Source: Timema cristinae (taxonomy: Eukaryota; Arthropoda; Insecta; Phasmatodea; Timematidae). Taken from it: a stretch of DNA of 64,000 bases. Under the pieces are notes generated by a model, which had not been told where the DNA came from, ran no database searches, and saw nothing but the letters and a program-made list of their open reading frames with translations. The stretch covers positions 12,089,068-12,153,067 of the forward strand of contig JBCFYV010000012.1 of the NCBI GenBank assembly GCA_039000515.1, read 5' to 3'. Made by a program: the position numbers and the translations under genes. This document shows positions 44,629 to 57,077 of the stretch, in pieces. The number at the start of each line of letters is the position of its first letter. Position 1 is the stretch's first letter.

Positions 44629-45056
44629 TGGTTGCGTACAGCGCAGAGCCTTCAGCCAGTTATATGCATTCTAGGAGGAAATTAAAAATAATAATCTAGC
44701 ATTCATTTCTTTCCCACCTAAAAAATAAACAAAAAATGTTAGTTAACAGATGGAAAGTATTATCTGTACAATCGGATAATAATATCATATTATCGCTATT
44801 AATCTATGGTATCTTTTTTAATCTGAAACAACTTATTTGCATGTTCTTATAAGAACAGCTACACAAAACAATTTACTTCAAACTTTTATACATTAAATCA
44901 AAAATAAAACCTTGAACATATTGAACCAAAGAAAAAATGGTTAGAATATTATGTAAGCAAGACAAAGTAATGAATAGCAACATACACGCTGCAAATAACT
45001 GTGACTATGGGACTGTATGTATGGAGGAAATCTCATTTTAATTATTTTAAATTAAT

Positions 45057-45258
45057 GGTAAAATTACACCTAGACATAGGGAATCAAACCCGGGACCTTT
45101 GGCTTAGCGTTCCAATGTTCTACCACTGAATTATCCAGTACTCGTCACATACCGAGGGTCATTCTTTCTCAACTCATAGTTCAAGACTGAGTCTGGACGT
45201 GTGTAAGTCATCAGTTACATAGTGAGATATTCCCGTGTTCAGGTGTCACTTTTCAATT
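45057..45258. mobile_element. Palindromic element, family C, with tRNA-like arm
   Basis: The left arm, read on the minus strand, is tRNA-like: ATTCAGTGGTAGAAC (A box), then GGTCCCGGGTTTGATTCCC (B box). The outer ends AAATTACACCTAG and GTTCAGGTGTCACTTTTCAA are inverted versions of each other. The right arm has lost most of its tRNA-like part. Compare 62455-62768. Confidence 0.65.
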
Positions 45259-45371
45259 AATTTTAATTAAAGGAGAAAGTAACCATAAAACTGATTAAAG
45301 CATGTTTTCCGCCTCTCTATAAAATAAAATGCTTGTCATAGGGCCCATTGTAAGTTTTTTATTTCTATCGA

Positions 45372-45490
45372 GTCCAAATCCTTGTGGAAAAAACACTCCT
45401 AGTAGACCCAACTGGGCTTCAAACTCTGACCTCCTCGTCATTGGCAAACCAGAGATGAAGTGGACACCATGACCCACTTGTCCACTGATG
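45372..45490 (-). mobile_element. SINE family B, head fragment
   Basis: GACCCAACTGGGCTTCAAAC and CTGACCTCCTCGTCATTGGC in the usual minus-strand order. Confidence 0.65.
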
Positions 45491-45539
45491 TGGGATAAAC
45501 TTTAATGGGGTGGGATGAGAAAAACATTATTTATATGAA

Positions 45540-45690
45540 ATGTTCCCGAATTTGTTTGGATACCCATTTTGGAAAATAAACTCTCAGTACACCTGACTGA
45601 GATCCGAACCCCAACCTCCCTGTCAACCCTAAACCAGACAAGACGAGGTTGAAGCCTTAAGCCGCGTGACAAACGATGCGGGTATCTCCC
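45540..45690 (-). mobile_element. SINE family B, head and part body
   Basis: CACCTGACTGAGATCCGAAC followed by CCAACCTCCCTGTCAACCC. Confidence 0.65.
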
Positions 45691-45754
45691 TAGCAAAAAT
45701 AACGCTAACACGACAAATGAAATTCAATAGAACGGAATATTTATTAACCTACAT

Positions 45755-45995
45755 CGGTGGACGCCCTCTTTAATATAGTTCATCTGATATGGTTTATTGC
45801 TGATGGGGGTTGTGGCTCGAAACCCGGATGGGTGTACTGAGAGTGTTTTATTCTAAATGCCTAGCCATTCTAACTATACGAAAATGTGGGTACATTTATT
45901 TTCAATTATATCTCTCTCATTTCTCTACCCCATTATCTTAATCAATATACTGTGCATGCGTTTAACCTGAACGAGCACTAAAATGGGGTGACAAA
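45755..45995 (+). mobile_element. SINE family B, plus strand
   Basis: GTGGCTCGAAACCCGGATGG head, ATTTCTCTACCCCATTATC body, and tail remnant TAACCTGAACGAGCACTAA. It points away from the two minus-strand copies just upstream. Confidence 0.75.
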
Positions 45996-46045
45996 TAATA
46001 TTTCTTAGCAAATTTTGTAGTTTTAATTTTTTCAGAATAACCCAA

Positions 46046-46250
46046 CAATTTTAGTGGAATACTTTCATTGAGCTCTTTAAAGTGATAGACCAGGTGTACA
46101 GTAGAAAATTTACTAGGTATGTATTCATACGTCATGGCATAATATCTGCAGCGGTCAGTTTTAATCGAAAATAACAATACCGATCGAATAGAAATGTTAT
46201 TTCTGGCCGCAATAAAATATTGTTCATATTTTCTAAGAGTTTCATTCTAA
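46046..46250 (+). mobile_element. MITE-like element of the CAATTTTCATAGGAA family, diverged
   Basis: CAATTTTAGTGGAATAC at the left, CAGCGGTCAGTTTTAATCG inside and TATTTTCTAAGAG at the right match other copies in order. Confidence 0.45.
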
Positions 46251-46879
46251 CAACATTATACTATACAAGTTTTTTAAATTATATTTTTCTTACAATCTCT
46301 ACTATTAGGCCTAAATTAATTTGATTTATTCAACTACACAAGTGAGAACCAGCGTTTATCGTTATCCCAAATGACACAAAAAGTAGTTAGTATTTTTTCT
46401 GATTGGAATGTTGGCACAAAACCACATATTTGCACACACAACTTCTGATCAGTGAAGGGGCTTCTAACTTTCTACAAACTTGCTTTTAATTAAGTTCATC
46501 ATTATGGTCGAAGGTGATGACAGGCAACCAGACAGCCATTAGGATTTCTACTAAAACGAAAGTGATCGTGTAAGCAATTTTCTTTTTTGGGATAAAAGTG
46601 TGAGTAAATGGTTATGTAAATGTGTCTGATTGCATTTATCCAGGATTTTTTAACTGGGGAAGGATTAGGGTGACGGTGTTAAATGTAAAGAGATTAGTCA
46701 CTTTTATTTATTACTGTGAGAAAATATATTACTTCGCTTCTAAAACAATAGCTATCAGCCGCTATAATTGACTTTTTATAAGTTTTTTATTATAATTGTA
46801 AAGTTTTGCAAGTATTTAGCGTACCTATTTGAAATAAACTATAATCAACACATGACTTACATACTAGCTTGATTATAAA

Positions 46880-47040
46880 ATTTAGTTGGTAGCCTATCTG
46901 TCTATTGAGTTAAGGGTCCGTGATTCAATTCCTTGCCTGGCCAATTTTTTTTGATCATTAGTTAAATGAGGGTTTACCCCTTCACAATGATGAATTAACT
47001 GTCCGGGACTGAGTGTTGTGTATGCTCTTGATTTATGCTA
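46880..47040 (+). mobile_element. SINE family D, copy 2
   Basis: B-box-like CGTGATTCAATTCCTTGCC, GGGTTTACCCCTTCACAATG and GAGTGTTGTGTATGCTC match 20430-20590 in order. No A/B-type tail. Confidence 0.6.
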
Positions 47041-47396
47041 GTTTATAAATCGTGTGCGTATGTAAACAATCGGTTCAGTAAGTGTACGTTAAATACTCCA
47101 AATAAAAAAAAAGTATTCCAGAACAAAGACAACTCGCAGTCTCCTGGCTTTCAATTTATCACTACCAATAGTAACGTCTTGGCCTTGAAGGTCAACATAA
47201 TTTGGGAAACTTGTCTTAGTAATCTTATCATGCCGTACGGGGGTTGGGACGACATACTAACTGACTTACCTTGCTGTGAGATGTGCTATCGGTAATGAAT
47301 AATTAAGGATAAAAAGGAATAAATAAATTTGATCAAAATCAACGTAGACTGGTGCTAGTCTTGTGTATATATATTTTTCACAGTATATTTTAATAT

Positions 47397-47664
47397 AATA
47401 TCTTTGGTACGAGTGAAAAGGAGCACAAAAAATGTCAAAAAATGTCAAAAAATGATCAAAATGAGATAAGTCAATTATAGAATTCTCCTTGGCCAGAGCT
47501 ACCATTTGGTACAAGTAGTATAAGTCAAACTCAACCGTATTTGTGGAAAAGTTCCATTTTATCTTTAAAGTATAAGTACACTTGTTTTATTTTAGTTGTA
47601 CATTTTAGTATAAGTCAAGTTACTTTTTTGACTTATACTCTTTTTCCCTGGCACCAAAGATATA
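47397..47664. repeat. TIR-bounded short element
   Basis: ATATCTTTGGTACGAGTGAA at the left is mirrored by CCCTGGCACCAAAGATATAT at the right. Internal GTATAAGTCA/TGACTTATAC pairs add a second level of symmetry. MITE-like; no coding content. Confidence 0.5.
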
Positions 47665-47671
47665 TAGTTTA

Positions 47672-48930
47672 CTAGCTGGTGTATCCGTTCTTTGCACGGG
47701 AAATTTATAAAGTAGCTTTGTTATTTTTAGTTTATAAAAAACTACAGGAAATAGTAACCAAATCTTATATTATGTTTAACTATTAATCCTTTATTGGTTT
47801 GAATTGTGATAAAAAACACGAAAATAGATTGACTTATACAAAATGTCAAAATAGAGATATAGCCTGAACATGTTTTAAAAGCTGACATTTATTTTGAAGA
47901 TTAAATTATAACTTTTCCACGACACAATGCTTTCAACTCTTGCTTGTTCTTGCCAATAAAAAAGAAAAATGAGTGTCACAGCATCAATATTAATTGGCTG
48001 TTAAAAGTTTTAATCAAATCCAATCAAAAGTATGCTAGAATTTTCTTACCGCATATACCATATTTAACGCTTTTATCTCGTTTACCCTTTATACCCATAT
48101 AACCCATTTTCCCCTTTTTCACTTTTTACACAAATTTAACCTTTTTACCCACATTATTCTTTTTTCCCTGTTTCCCTTATTTACCTATCTACCCTTTTTA
48201 ACCTTTATAACCTCTTTACCCTTTCCACCCCGTTCACGTTTTTTACCTCGTTAACCCTTTTAATTTTGTTCCCCCCATTTGCAGCTCTTTAACCTTTTTA
48301 CCTCTTGGTTTCTTTAATTTTATTATGATTTACTTTGAGCCCTTTTTACCATTTTTGCTCACTTGAACCCTTTTTGACATTTTTGGCTTATTACCTTTAT
48401 TTATTAGATTTACTTTTTAAAATTTTTGGACTTTTTTCACATTTTTACCACTTTTAGCAAACGTGCTCGGTCCCGGAGAAATATTTTAGGCTAAAAAGGG
48501 TATAAAGTTTAAAAAGTTGTAGAAAGTGTAAGAAGGTTAAAAAGGTTTACAGATGAAAAAAGCACTAGCAAATAATATATATTTATTAAAAATAAATCAC
48601 AACATTTAACAAATTATTATATCATGGCAACATGAGAAGAATAGTTTATTGCAGATACCAACCTCCTTTCGCTTATTCTCCATGGCAACCAAACTTCTAA
48701 TCCCACCAAACTACATTACAAATGGTATGAAGTGTAGTAGTTAAATTTGTCGACTTTGTTTTCAATTAAAAAACTATATTCAAAATTTCAAAGTTCTGGC
48801 TTTGAGGTGCACATATTCGTGGACAGGGGCTATTAATTTTTAAGTTTCAGATCTATGCGTGTGGTAGATATCACGCAATGCTCGTGACAGACAAACAAAC
48901 TCTTCATTTTATTAATCATTAATCATCTTT
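47672..48930 (+). repeat. Interspersed element with an internal pyrimidine minisatellite
   Basis: The left end, CTAGCTGGTGTATCCGTTC then TTTGCACGGG, and the right end, GATATCACGCAATGCTCGTG then ACAGACAAACAAAC, are phrases I recall from a widespread invertebrate repeat. The interior holds the tract at 48060-48480. No reverse transcriptase or transposase sequence was found. Confidence 0.45.
48060..48480 (+). repeat. Strand-asymmetric pyrimidine-rich minisatellite
   Basis: Dozens of diverged units of the form TTTTTACCC, TTTAACC or TTTACCC on the plus strand. At 48490-48560 the bias reverses (AAAAAGGG, AAAAAGG), so the two parts could pair imperfectly. Confidence 0.75.
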
Positions 48931-49504
48931 AGTTGACAGAACATTTTTTTGAATATTTGTGGTGGGGGTCATGATCCCTCTGCCAACAAATAAATAATTA
49001 CATTCGGACATATTGGTTTCATTTAAATATAGGTAAACACACTTTTTCTAGTATCCGAATATTCATTTTACCAACAAATTCTCAACCTTTAATCCGAATC
49101 TTAGAAACCATTATATGCATGAGAGGTTTAATTTCCCACATTGGTATAATTTTTGTACTTTTCAAATCGGATTTTTCTCAAATGAATTCTTAAGTATATT
49201 AAAATTGTAAGCAAATGATAACTTATTGTGGATTCAAATTTTAAAAATGTTGTTTTAAATTAATTATATAGTATTGACTGTATTTTAATTACTTTAGGCT
49301 AAATTAATATAAATAATCAGAATATATATTAAATAAACATATTACAAATATGAATAATTAATTCTATAATTTTTAATCTCAAATTTGAATTTTTTTCCTA
49401 ATCTTTGTATAACCTTGGTGATTTGATAGATTCAAGGTTTTAAAATTGAAGAATAGTTAGAATAAGTTGGATTTTGTTGCATTTCCATATAAACTTATGG
49501 ACAA

Positions 49505-49700
49505 GCGGCTGGAATAGTGCAGTGCAAGACGTTTCTTTTATAATTATATAATTAGGTCACCATTAATTGAGAGGCCAGGGTTCTAATCCCAATTGGATAG
49601 ACTGGGAAGGTGGTTTTATACACGTGATTTGAACTGTGGTTTTCCCATGTTTTCTCCAGGCTAATGTGCTTGTATTCTATGCGGTCGGGCTCACTCCTAA
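49505..49700 (+). mobile_element. Possible SINE of a further tRNA-derived family (E)
   Basis: GGCCAGGGTTCTAATCCCAA is a B-box match; TTTTCCCATGTTTTCTCCAG lies in the body. Single copy in the window. Confidence 0.4.
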
Positions 49701-49965
49701 TCTTAGATAAAGTTATTGATAATTCTTTTATTAAATGTACTGTACATAGGGCCAAACAGCCCCATGGCAATTATAATTAATGCAAAAACGCTAAGAAGCC
49801 ACTAAAAGTGACCTTAGTTTAATCATCATACATAACAATATTTTGATATTGTAACACGAACAGGCTGGGAGAGAAGGGGGTTTAGGAGGATGATTACACC
49901 TTTTTTTAAGGATATTGGGGGAACTGTGATTTCTTTTAGGTTATTTAAGCTTATTCACTGTTTTA

Positions 49966-49998
49966 TAGCATCGTCTCTTACTACCTGTTCGGGATCTG
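49966..49998 (-). repeat. Second isolated SINE tail
   Basis: AGCATCGTCTCTTACTACC then TGTTCGGGAT matches the conserved tail; no body beside it. A target duplication was not evident. Confidence 0.55.
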
Positions 49999-50165
49999 CC
50001 ACTACTAACTTGTGAAGCTACTGATGATTAAATAGTTGTCTTTCATTAACTATTAGTTGTATTGAATATAAAAAAAAACAATATTATTATATACTATACA
50101 TATTTTCAGTAACCTACAATTCCAAAAACCACTCAATAATAATCCCCATAAAACTCTTACTAAAA

Positions 50166-50167
<2 letters not shown>

Positions 50168-50202
<35 letters not shown>

Positions 50203-50487
50203 ATTATTATCACCGCGTCTTACTACCCGTTCGGGTTGTACGCACTTACGATAATGTGTAGTGGTAGGGTGATTGTGAGATGAAATGGAGGACCTACAGT
50301 TTAACGTGGGATCCGAACCACGGTGGAGGCCTGGCATTCACCACATTCACAATTTGTGATTAATACACGTCTTGTCAGAGGTGAAGGAAGGGTTTGATAA
50401 TCAGATAAGTCTGTGCGTGGACCGAGGATTGAACCCCAGACCCCAGCATAAAAGTGTTACACCTTACCTCTAGACCGTTCAGGTAAC
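50168..50487 (-). mobile_element. SINE family A, full length, with small insertion
   Basis: (ATT)n run, tail, body and tRNA-like head complement in order. An extra ~18 bp (about 50356-50374) interrupts the body compared with the other copies. Confidence 0.9.
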
Positions 50488-50532
50488 GTCGATATTAACA
50501 AATCAATCTAATATATCAACATAGATGACTCG

Positions 50533-50776
50533 ATTCAGTGGCCGCGTGGTGTAACGCGCTACTCTAGTGTTAGACTAGACTGCCAAAGACGAGGAGATCG
50601 GGGTTCAATCTTGGTCGGGTGCACTGAGGGGTTTATTTTCAAAATTGTTTTCTACTCTCCTTCCACGCAAATGTAGATGCATTTCATCTAGATTAAAACT
50701 CCCTAATCCTTAACACATTATTGTACTTAGTACATAGGCGTAAAGCCCGAACGGATAGTAAGACACGGTGCTAAAA
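50533..50776 (+). mobile_element. SINE family B, full length
   Basis: Head GTGGCCGCGTGGTGTAACGC with B box GGGGTTCAATC, body CTCTCCTTCCACGCAAATG, tail GCCCGAACGGATAGTAAGAC. Well preserved. Confidence 0.9.
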
Positions 50777-50789
50777 AACATGACAATGC

Positions 50790-52330
50790 CTCCCGCAAAC
50801 AAACCTAATACAAATAAATTGCATGTCCATTTATATTATTGTTGCAATATTGTTTATAACAAAATATAATTTAAATGTATCTTCCTCCAAACACTCGACT
50901 CATGACCTCTTGAAATTGGTATCACTCCCCAAACTAACTGAATCTCACCGTTAAAACGTAATTCCAGTAAAACGTGGTTAAAATACACATGGGCTGTCCT
51001 GTATACAGTCAACATCCCTTCCCGTCTATTTTATTTATATACAAACCCCGATTTGCAGAACTGATGATTGATTTAAATGGGTGGGTATTTTATTTTTCAT
51101 TTGATTTAGTGACGCTTTTAAAAGCTATCGTCAAAGGTGGGATGAATATTGAAATGAATACAACAGATAGGGTTGTCAAAAAAAAAGAAAAAAGAAGTTA
51201 AAAACAGTTATTGATGAGTCGTGGGCTAGGTTTTACTTTATCTTTTATTTATCACTAAGCCTCCCACAGCAATAAATCTAAGTTTATTTTTATTTTATGA
51301 AGCCCTGGATATTGATGAAATTACGTTCCCTCCTCTTTGTTATCCTATCAATATTTTGTGTGGGTGTGCTATATACTACAAGCTCCATTAAATTGTTAAC
51401 TTCATTGATTTTTATGTTTTAATTTGACCGTTTGTTTTTTCAGAAAATAAAAGTTATCATTTGTAATTTCATTTAGACAACTGTTAGCCTGCCAGAAATT
51501 TAAATGAGGTTATCTCTGAAATTGTAGTTTTTTATTTCTTGCATCATAAAGCTTACACTAGTAAAGTTCTATAAATGAATAAAAATATTTAAGGTTATAA
51601 TTTTTTACATATTTAGAAACTTAAATGTATAAATAACATTTTTTAAAAGAACAGATTGAAAAACTATAAGAAAATAAATTCTCACTATTTTTTTAACCGG
51701 TTTGAAGTTTGGCTCCATCACACAATCACTAACGTAGTATTGCATACATTTTTTTTTCATTTGTCTGTTACAATACAATCATTAATTAAAAACATAAGCG
51801 TTCATCGGGCTGTGTTATCTATGTTTACAACTCAAAAGCTATGCAACATAAATGCCTGCTATACCGTAGAATGTGCTCTATTTCTTACGAGCTATGAAAT
51901 ATTTCATAAAAAATTATCCAATGTGTTGAGAAAAACATATCTTGTACAATCTTGGTTGTTAACATGGCACAATCTCATGACCCAAACATTTTGTATCGCG
52001 AATTATGTCATGTTTATCAGCTTTTGATTTGGCATAACTACATGCTAGGTTTAATAAATAACTTATTGATCAATGAGTAAGGAAATAATTGAGGTAAGCT
52101 ATTTTAATCTGTTGTTTTATCGTGGTAAAATCTATTATTTTTCTCCTGAGCAAAACCATTAAAATTAAGTGTTCTACTTATAATAAACCTCTAATATGTT
52201 TTGTTTACCATTACAAAACAATTTTTTTTAATAATTGAGACAAAAAATGAAAAGTTTATTATAAAATTAGTTAGAATGGTCATTAGTAATGGTTTACGGC
52301 CGTTCACAAGAGCCTATATTAATAATATTA
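50790..52330. other. AT-rich DNA, nothing recognised
   Basis: A 123-codon frame (51656-52027) has no ATG at its left boundary and no motif. Confidence 0.45.
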
Positions 52331-52334
52331 AATT

Positions 52335-52400
52335 TAGTTGAAAAATGACACCTGGTTATGAGAATCAAACCTTGGGACCTTTGGGTTTTGTCAATGCAAC
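52335..52400 (-). mobile_element. Family C arm fragment
   Basis: TTGAAAAATGACACCTGGTT then GAATCAAACCTTGGGACC matches the outer end and B-box region of the copies at 45057 and 62455. Confidence 0.6.
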
Positions 52401-52454
52401 TATAGTCTATAATTGTTTTTATCAGTGCGTTTTAATACATGTTCAAATCATACG

Positions 52455-52650
52455 CACATATGATAGTTACTCTAATGGAGTAGGGGAGAGGAAGGAATCA
52501 TTTCAGAGAGAATATACTCAAATTTGCGTAGAAGTAGAGTGGGAAACCATTGAGGAAAAAAACCCTCAGTAGATCCAATCAGGATTGGAACCCCGATATA
52601 CCCATCTTCAGCAGGCTAGTCTAACAGGGGACTAACTGACTCCTTAGTTC
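52455..52650 (-). mobile_element. SINE family B, minus strand
   Basis: GTAGATCCAATCAGGATTGG head complement and ACTCAAATTTGCGTAGAAG body; the tail is eroded. Confidence 0.7.
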
Positions 52651-54365
52651 ACTCGGAATTTACAATTAAATGCTTGTACAGGTGGTCTCCAATTTCCAAG
52701 TTTTAGGTGGCTGTGTTTCTTGATTAGTGATTACTATTGAGGTGGGATGGAAGAGAAATTAATTTAGGCATAAGGCTTTATGTAGTTTTAATGAAAACCA
52801 TTTCCAAAAGCAAATACAATTTTGTATAAGTAAATGCATTTAGTTTAATTTTCTACTTATATTTATCTAAACACTTTGGAATTGTAAGTTTTGGGCATCC
52901 TGGAACATCTAGACAAATTTTTCTTTAACTTTAAAAGGCTTTACATGGAATTTTAGCCTGGAATATAATGAATCAGTTATTTATGTATTTATGTTTATAT
53001 GTATACATCATTAAATAACACTTTTCACAAAAATATCTTACTATAATGATAGTTTTACGGAAAACGCCTTAGTATAGTAAATTCTCTGTAAATCCAAAAT
53101 TTTAGAATACCAAGCAGTATAGGTTTACTGGCATTACTTACAATTGGGCAACGATGACTGGAAAACATAACTGGATGTGTGTGATTTATCTCATTTCATA
53201 TCTTTAAAAATAAAGAAACATTTCACTTAACAGGAATATTGGTTGTTAAAGTTTAGTATGGCCTAGTTGGCCACTTTAAATATATACATGGTAGCCTCCA
53301 ACAAAATAATTAATTTTATTCTAGTTTGTAAATAAATAATAGCAAGATAAAACAATAAATACTTGTGAAACCCACCACGTTGCATTTGGTTGGCATTAAT
53401 GGGAAACCCGGTGACCTATTGATGTGCTTTTTGAATCCTCTCTCCACACTGATGTGGCCAACATTTCTTTAAAACCGTCCATCTCATCCCTATCCCCGAG
53501 GTTAATTCATCAATAACCCTTGTGTTGAACTTGAAATTTAATTAAAACCAAGGCTGGGTAAGTAAAATGGAAAGTTGTGTGGGTAAACTTGAGAAGGATC
53601 AGTGAAAAAAGTTTACACTGCTATGTGTAAGCTGCCACTTAAATTTAAATACGGCAGAACTAAATTATTATGTACCTAAATTATATTTAAAGATATTTAT
53701 GTACTAAATAACAAAAGCGTTTGTATATTTTAAATTATTATGCAGGTCAAACATGTTTACGCTCCCCTCCCACACCTCTCTCGTTTCTCCCCCCCCCCCC
53801 CCCCCGAACCCCCAACATTATTTCTGTTCTTGTTTTATTTGAACTGCAATATAACAGTGTTGATATTTATCTTGGCGGTGGTAAACTATGCCCTCCTACT
53901 ATCCACCCTTCATCCACCCTTTTCCCACGAAAATTCCACAGTTCGTAGTCGGTACGGTGTATCCGCCATAATGGCGGTGGTTGTTGAAATATATCACGTG
54001 GCATCCTGTTTTGCGGGATATTAAAATAAACAAAGGAAATAAAATAAACCCTGGTAAAAAAAATACCGTTACAACCAGTTTAAGTACAGCTAGAGGCCAC
54101 GTGATGGGAAAGTAACAATTTATGATAGACTGAATAGTTAGTAGCTACGATCTTATTTTAAAAATTATTATTAAATACAAACTTACAATAATTTAAACAT
54201 TCGAGGCCTTCAAATTAATCATAAACAATTTTATTCTTAAAATATTTTAAGGTCATAACCACACACACTACATTTTTCACATTAATAATTATAGTGTAAA
54301 CAGATAGTAAACTTATTTTAATTTTCTCTCAAAAAATTGTATTTTATTTAGTTATTTTTGTTCCG
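52651..54365. other. AT-rich DNA with a poly(C) run
   Basis: A run of about 17 C near 53789-53805. Proline-rich frames crossing it are artefacts of the run. Nothing else recognised. Confidence 0.5.
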
Positions 54366-54480
54366 GGTCATACTACCAGTCCGAAATGGACAAAGTTAAT
54401 TACACTAATAGGGTAGAAAGGAGGAATACATGATTTTAAAGAAAATAACCCGCATTTACTCCGTGACCTGCTGGTACTGG
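54366..54480 (-). mobile_element. SINE family B, tail and body fragment
   Basis: GTCATACTACCAGTCCGAAA tail remnant and ACCCGCATTTACTCC body. Confidence 0.5.
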
Positions 54481-54844
54481 TTCTGTGTTAGCTATTATAT
54501 AGTTATTAAACATCTACAAAAATTAGAAACTTGACGTATAGTTGTCTGTTAAATTATTGAGCAGCTTTTATGGTTAACTCTAAATCACTATCACCTGGGA
54601 ACTTTATCACTTTATCACCAATGGACTAGAGAACCCCTTCTTAGGATAAAGGCAAGTAAAATGTTCACAAAGTGAGAGCAGGTTTGCACCTTTCTTTATG
54701 ATTAATAATCCCAACCATTTCATTTTCAATTAATTATTTCTTCCACCTACACCCACCCATCCACTTATTATCGTTTTGTCTTGGCTTTCATGTCATTATT
54801 CTTTACTTTCATTAGTTTTAGTTTTCACTTTCTCATAGAGAAAT

Positions 54845-55350
54845 TATTGTAATCGTGAATATTTTTGACCTAAATATTATGATGGCTTTTCACGTTTCAT
54901 GTGGTTCTGAATTCCTAATAATGGGTTTTAAATTCTTTATTTCTATGAGTCCATTAATCTGTCTCTATGTTTGTATTTTTCTTGGGCTACATCCGAAACG
55001 GTTTCATGAATTACGTTCAAACATAGTATTTATATATTACATGATCATACCTCAAGGAAATATCTTGATTTTGATTATAGTCCTTAAATTAAGGGTAATT
55101 TACTAATTACTCATATTGTTAAATCCAAAATTCAATGAGAATAGCTTTAATGGTTTTGTTCAAAATTGACATCTTGGATTATATTATAAACAACACTGTA
55201 TACTTGTTTTTTATAAGTAAATTTCATTTAGGAATAGTAAAGTGAACTGAAACTGTTTGAAAAAAGTTATTACTATTTATTTAAAACATTTAACTCGTGA
55301 CTCAGAGATGGTGTTTTAGTGACTACGAGTGACGTGGATGCTTAGACGCT
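54845..55350 (+). repeat. Interspersed repeat H, copy 3
   Basis: TATTGTAATCGTGAATATTT, TTTGATTATAGTCCTTAAAT and GGGTAATTTACTAATTACTC match 3735-4500 and 7240-7660. The 83-codon frame 54855-55106 is part of the repeat. Confidence 0.55.
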
Positions 55351-55498
55351 CTAATCCATAGCCAAAGCATTGGTCTCAAGTATCACTTTGGTAGATATAA
55401 AAAATACCTATAAAATAATACCAATGTTATAGTAAACTACTGCCATTTTTGACCGCAATTAGATTAGTTTGTATATTCTAAAAGTTTCTTAAACTCCA

Positions 55499-55608
55499 TT
55501 CACGGTAGGAATTACTCTCTGAAAGGTCTTTTTTCCTACCAATATCCTACTATATAATATATTTATGGTAGGGAAAAAGGCCTTTCAGAAGTCAATTCCT
55601 ACCGTGAA
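55499..55608. mobile_element. Palindromic MITE-like hairpin, ~110 bp
   Basis: TTCACGGTAGGAATT at 55499-55513 pairs with AATTCCTACCGTGAA at 55594-55608. The pairing continues inward for about 46 bp per arm with few mismatches (CTGAAAGG/CCTTTCAG, CCTACC/GGTAGG), leaving an AT loop. It lies beside a remnant of the CAATTTTCATAGGAA family. Confidence 0.85.
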
Positions 55609-55619
55609 CAGACAAACTA

Positions 55620-56478
55620 CCATAATTTAAATATATATTCCATAGACACACATTTAACATAATCTACTTGCGTCAGTGGATGCATGGTGAAAATTGGACA
55701 CTTTTTATGTGAGAGATTGGTGTCTTTGGCACCATCGACTCAATTATAAATAATTTTAAATAGGTGGATTGGATACTTCATAGATGAATATTAACTGGAT
55801 ATGAATACAATCATTCGCCAACATACTTAATTTCAGTATGAGTGGGGTGACCATTTTTTTTATAAAGTAGGGCAAAAATATATCATTTAAGTGACTATTT
55901 TTGAGTATTTTATGCCATAACTATTTTTAAAAATAGAATGAAATAAAGTGGCCAAAGAAAAATAATAGAATGAAAACGAAAAAAATATTGGAAAAACAAA
56001 ACTATTTATTAAAACTCTATTTTCATTGATAGTTAAAGTTAACACCGAGTTCCATCAAGTCATTCAATACCTAAAAGAACATTATTTTCATCGTCAATTT
56101 CAAGGAAATTATATTAATGACATAAAAATTCTCTTCGTAAAGAAATATAAATAATTTTTTATTAATTTTCTTTTTTCAACTTTCATTATTTATTAATACA
56201 CCTCAAAAAAATAAAACTCAAGGCTGATGATTTTTACTCTGGCACTGTTTATTTGACATTATTTTCTATAACTACAAAAAGAAGTACCTTTTGAAGTACT
56301 TGGTTAAAAAAACAATACCTCTGGGTGTATTACTGCTTGTTTTGCAGGACAATAGGGCATCATCAAAAAAAGGTTAATGTACTTAAAAAAGTACCCATGG
56401 TCACCCTAAGTATAAGTCGTCCAGTTGAGCGTTAGTTACTCCGTACAGTAGTATGTTAGCGGTAAAAAAAAAGGTGTA
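55620..56478. other. AT-rich DNA, nothing recognised
   Basis: No supported feature. Confidence 0.5.
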
Positions 56479-56722
56479 GCACCGCGTCTTACCACCTATT
56501 CAGGCTATACGCATAAGTACTAATTACACTAATGAGTTAAGGACAAGAAGGTTGAGTTTAGAATAAGTGTATCTGATTTTGCGTGGAAAAAGAGGGAAAA
56601 ACCATTTAGAGAAAACCACCGTCAGTACACCCGATAGCAATTATAGCCCTAATCTCCCTGTCATCATCAGTCAAATCTACTGAGAGAGTGACGGCTTAGA
56701 CCATGTAGCCACCAAAGCAGGG
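56479..56722 (-). mobile_element. SINE family B, minus strand, full order
   Basis: CACCGCGTCTTACCACCTAT tail, body GAAGGTTGAGTTTAG, head complement ending GACCATGTAGCCACC. Confidence 0.85.
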
Positions 56723-56970
56723 AATTGCAGTGCCCAATCTACCATGAGGGGGAATCATGGTGCAAGGTTGCAGTGCCCAATTTACCATGGGGAGGGGGGA
56801 ATTGCAGTCTCCAATCTACCTTGTGGGTAGGGGAGGAATTGCAGTGCCCAATTTACCATGGGGAGGGGGGAATTGCAGTCTCCAATCTACCTTGTGGGTA
56901 GGGGAGGAATTGCAGTGCCCAATTTACCATGGGGAGGGAGGAATTGCAGTGCCCAATCTACCATAGGGGA
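56722..56970 (+). repeat. Minisatellite, ~70-bp unit made of two ~35-bp halves
   Basis: Units contain GAATTGCAGT then GCCCAATTTACCATGGGG and GCAGTCTCCAATCTACCTTG; the two halves alternate. The repeated open frame at 56757-56966 follows from unit length and is not a gene. Confidence 0.9.
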
Positions 56971-57077
56971 AAATGTTTGGTGGTAGCCGGGGTTATAAAA
57001 CACTATCCAATCCACTTACCCCGCTCTAAATGTGCCCGTGCATTGTATTCGCTAACTTAAGGTCAAATCCGCTACTA

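Noticed and set aside
50053..50337. Frame with a poly-Asn run
   Set aside because: Translation of the (ATT)n tail and antisense body of a family A SINE.
53721..54024. Proline-rich frames
   Set aside because: Produced by the poly(C) run near 53789-53805.
56757..56966. Repetitive Gly/Val/Pro-rich frame
   Set aside because: Translation of the ~70-bp minisatellite.
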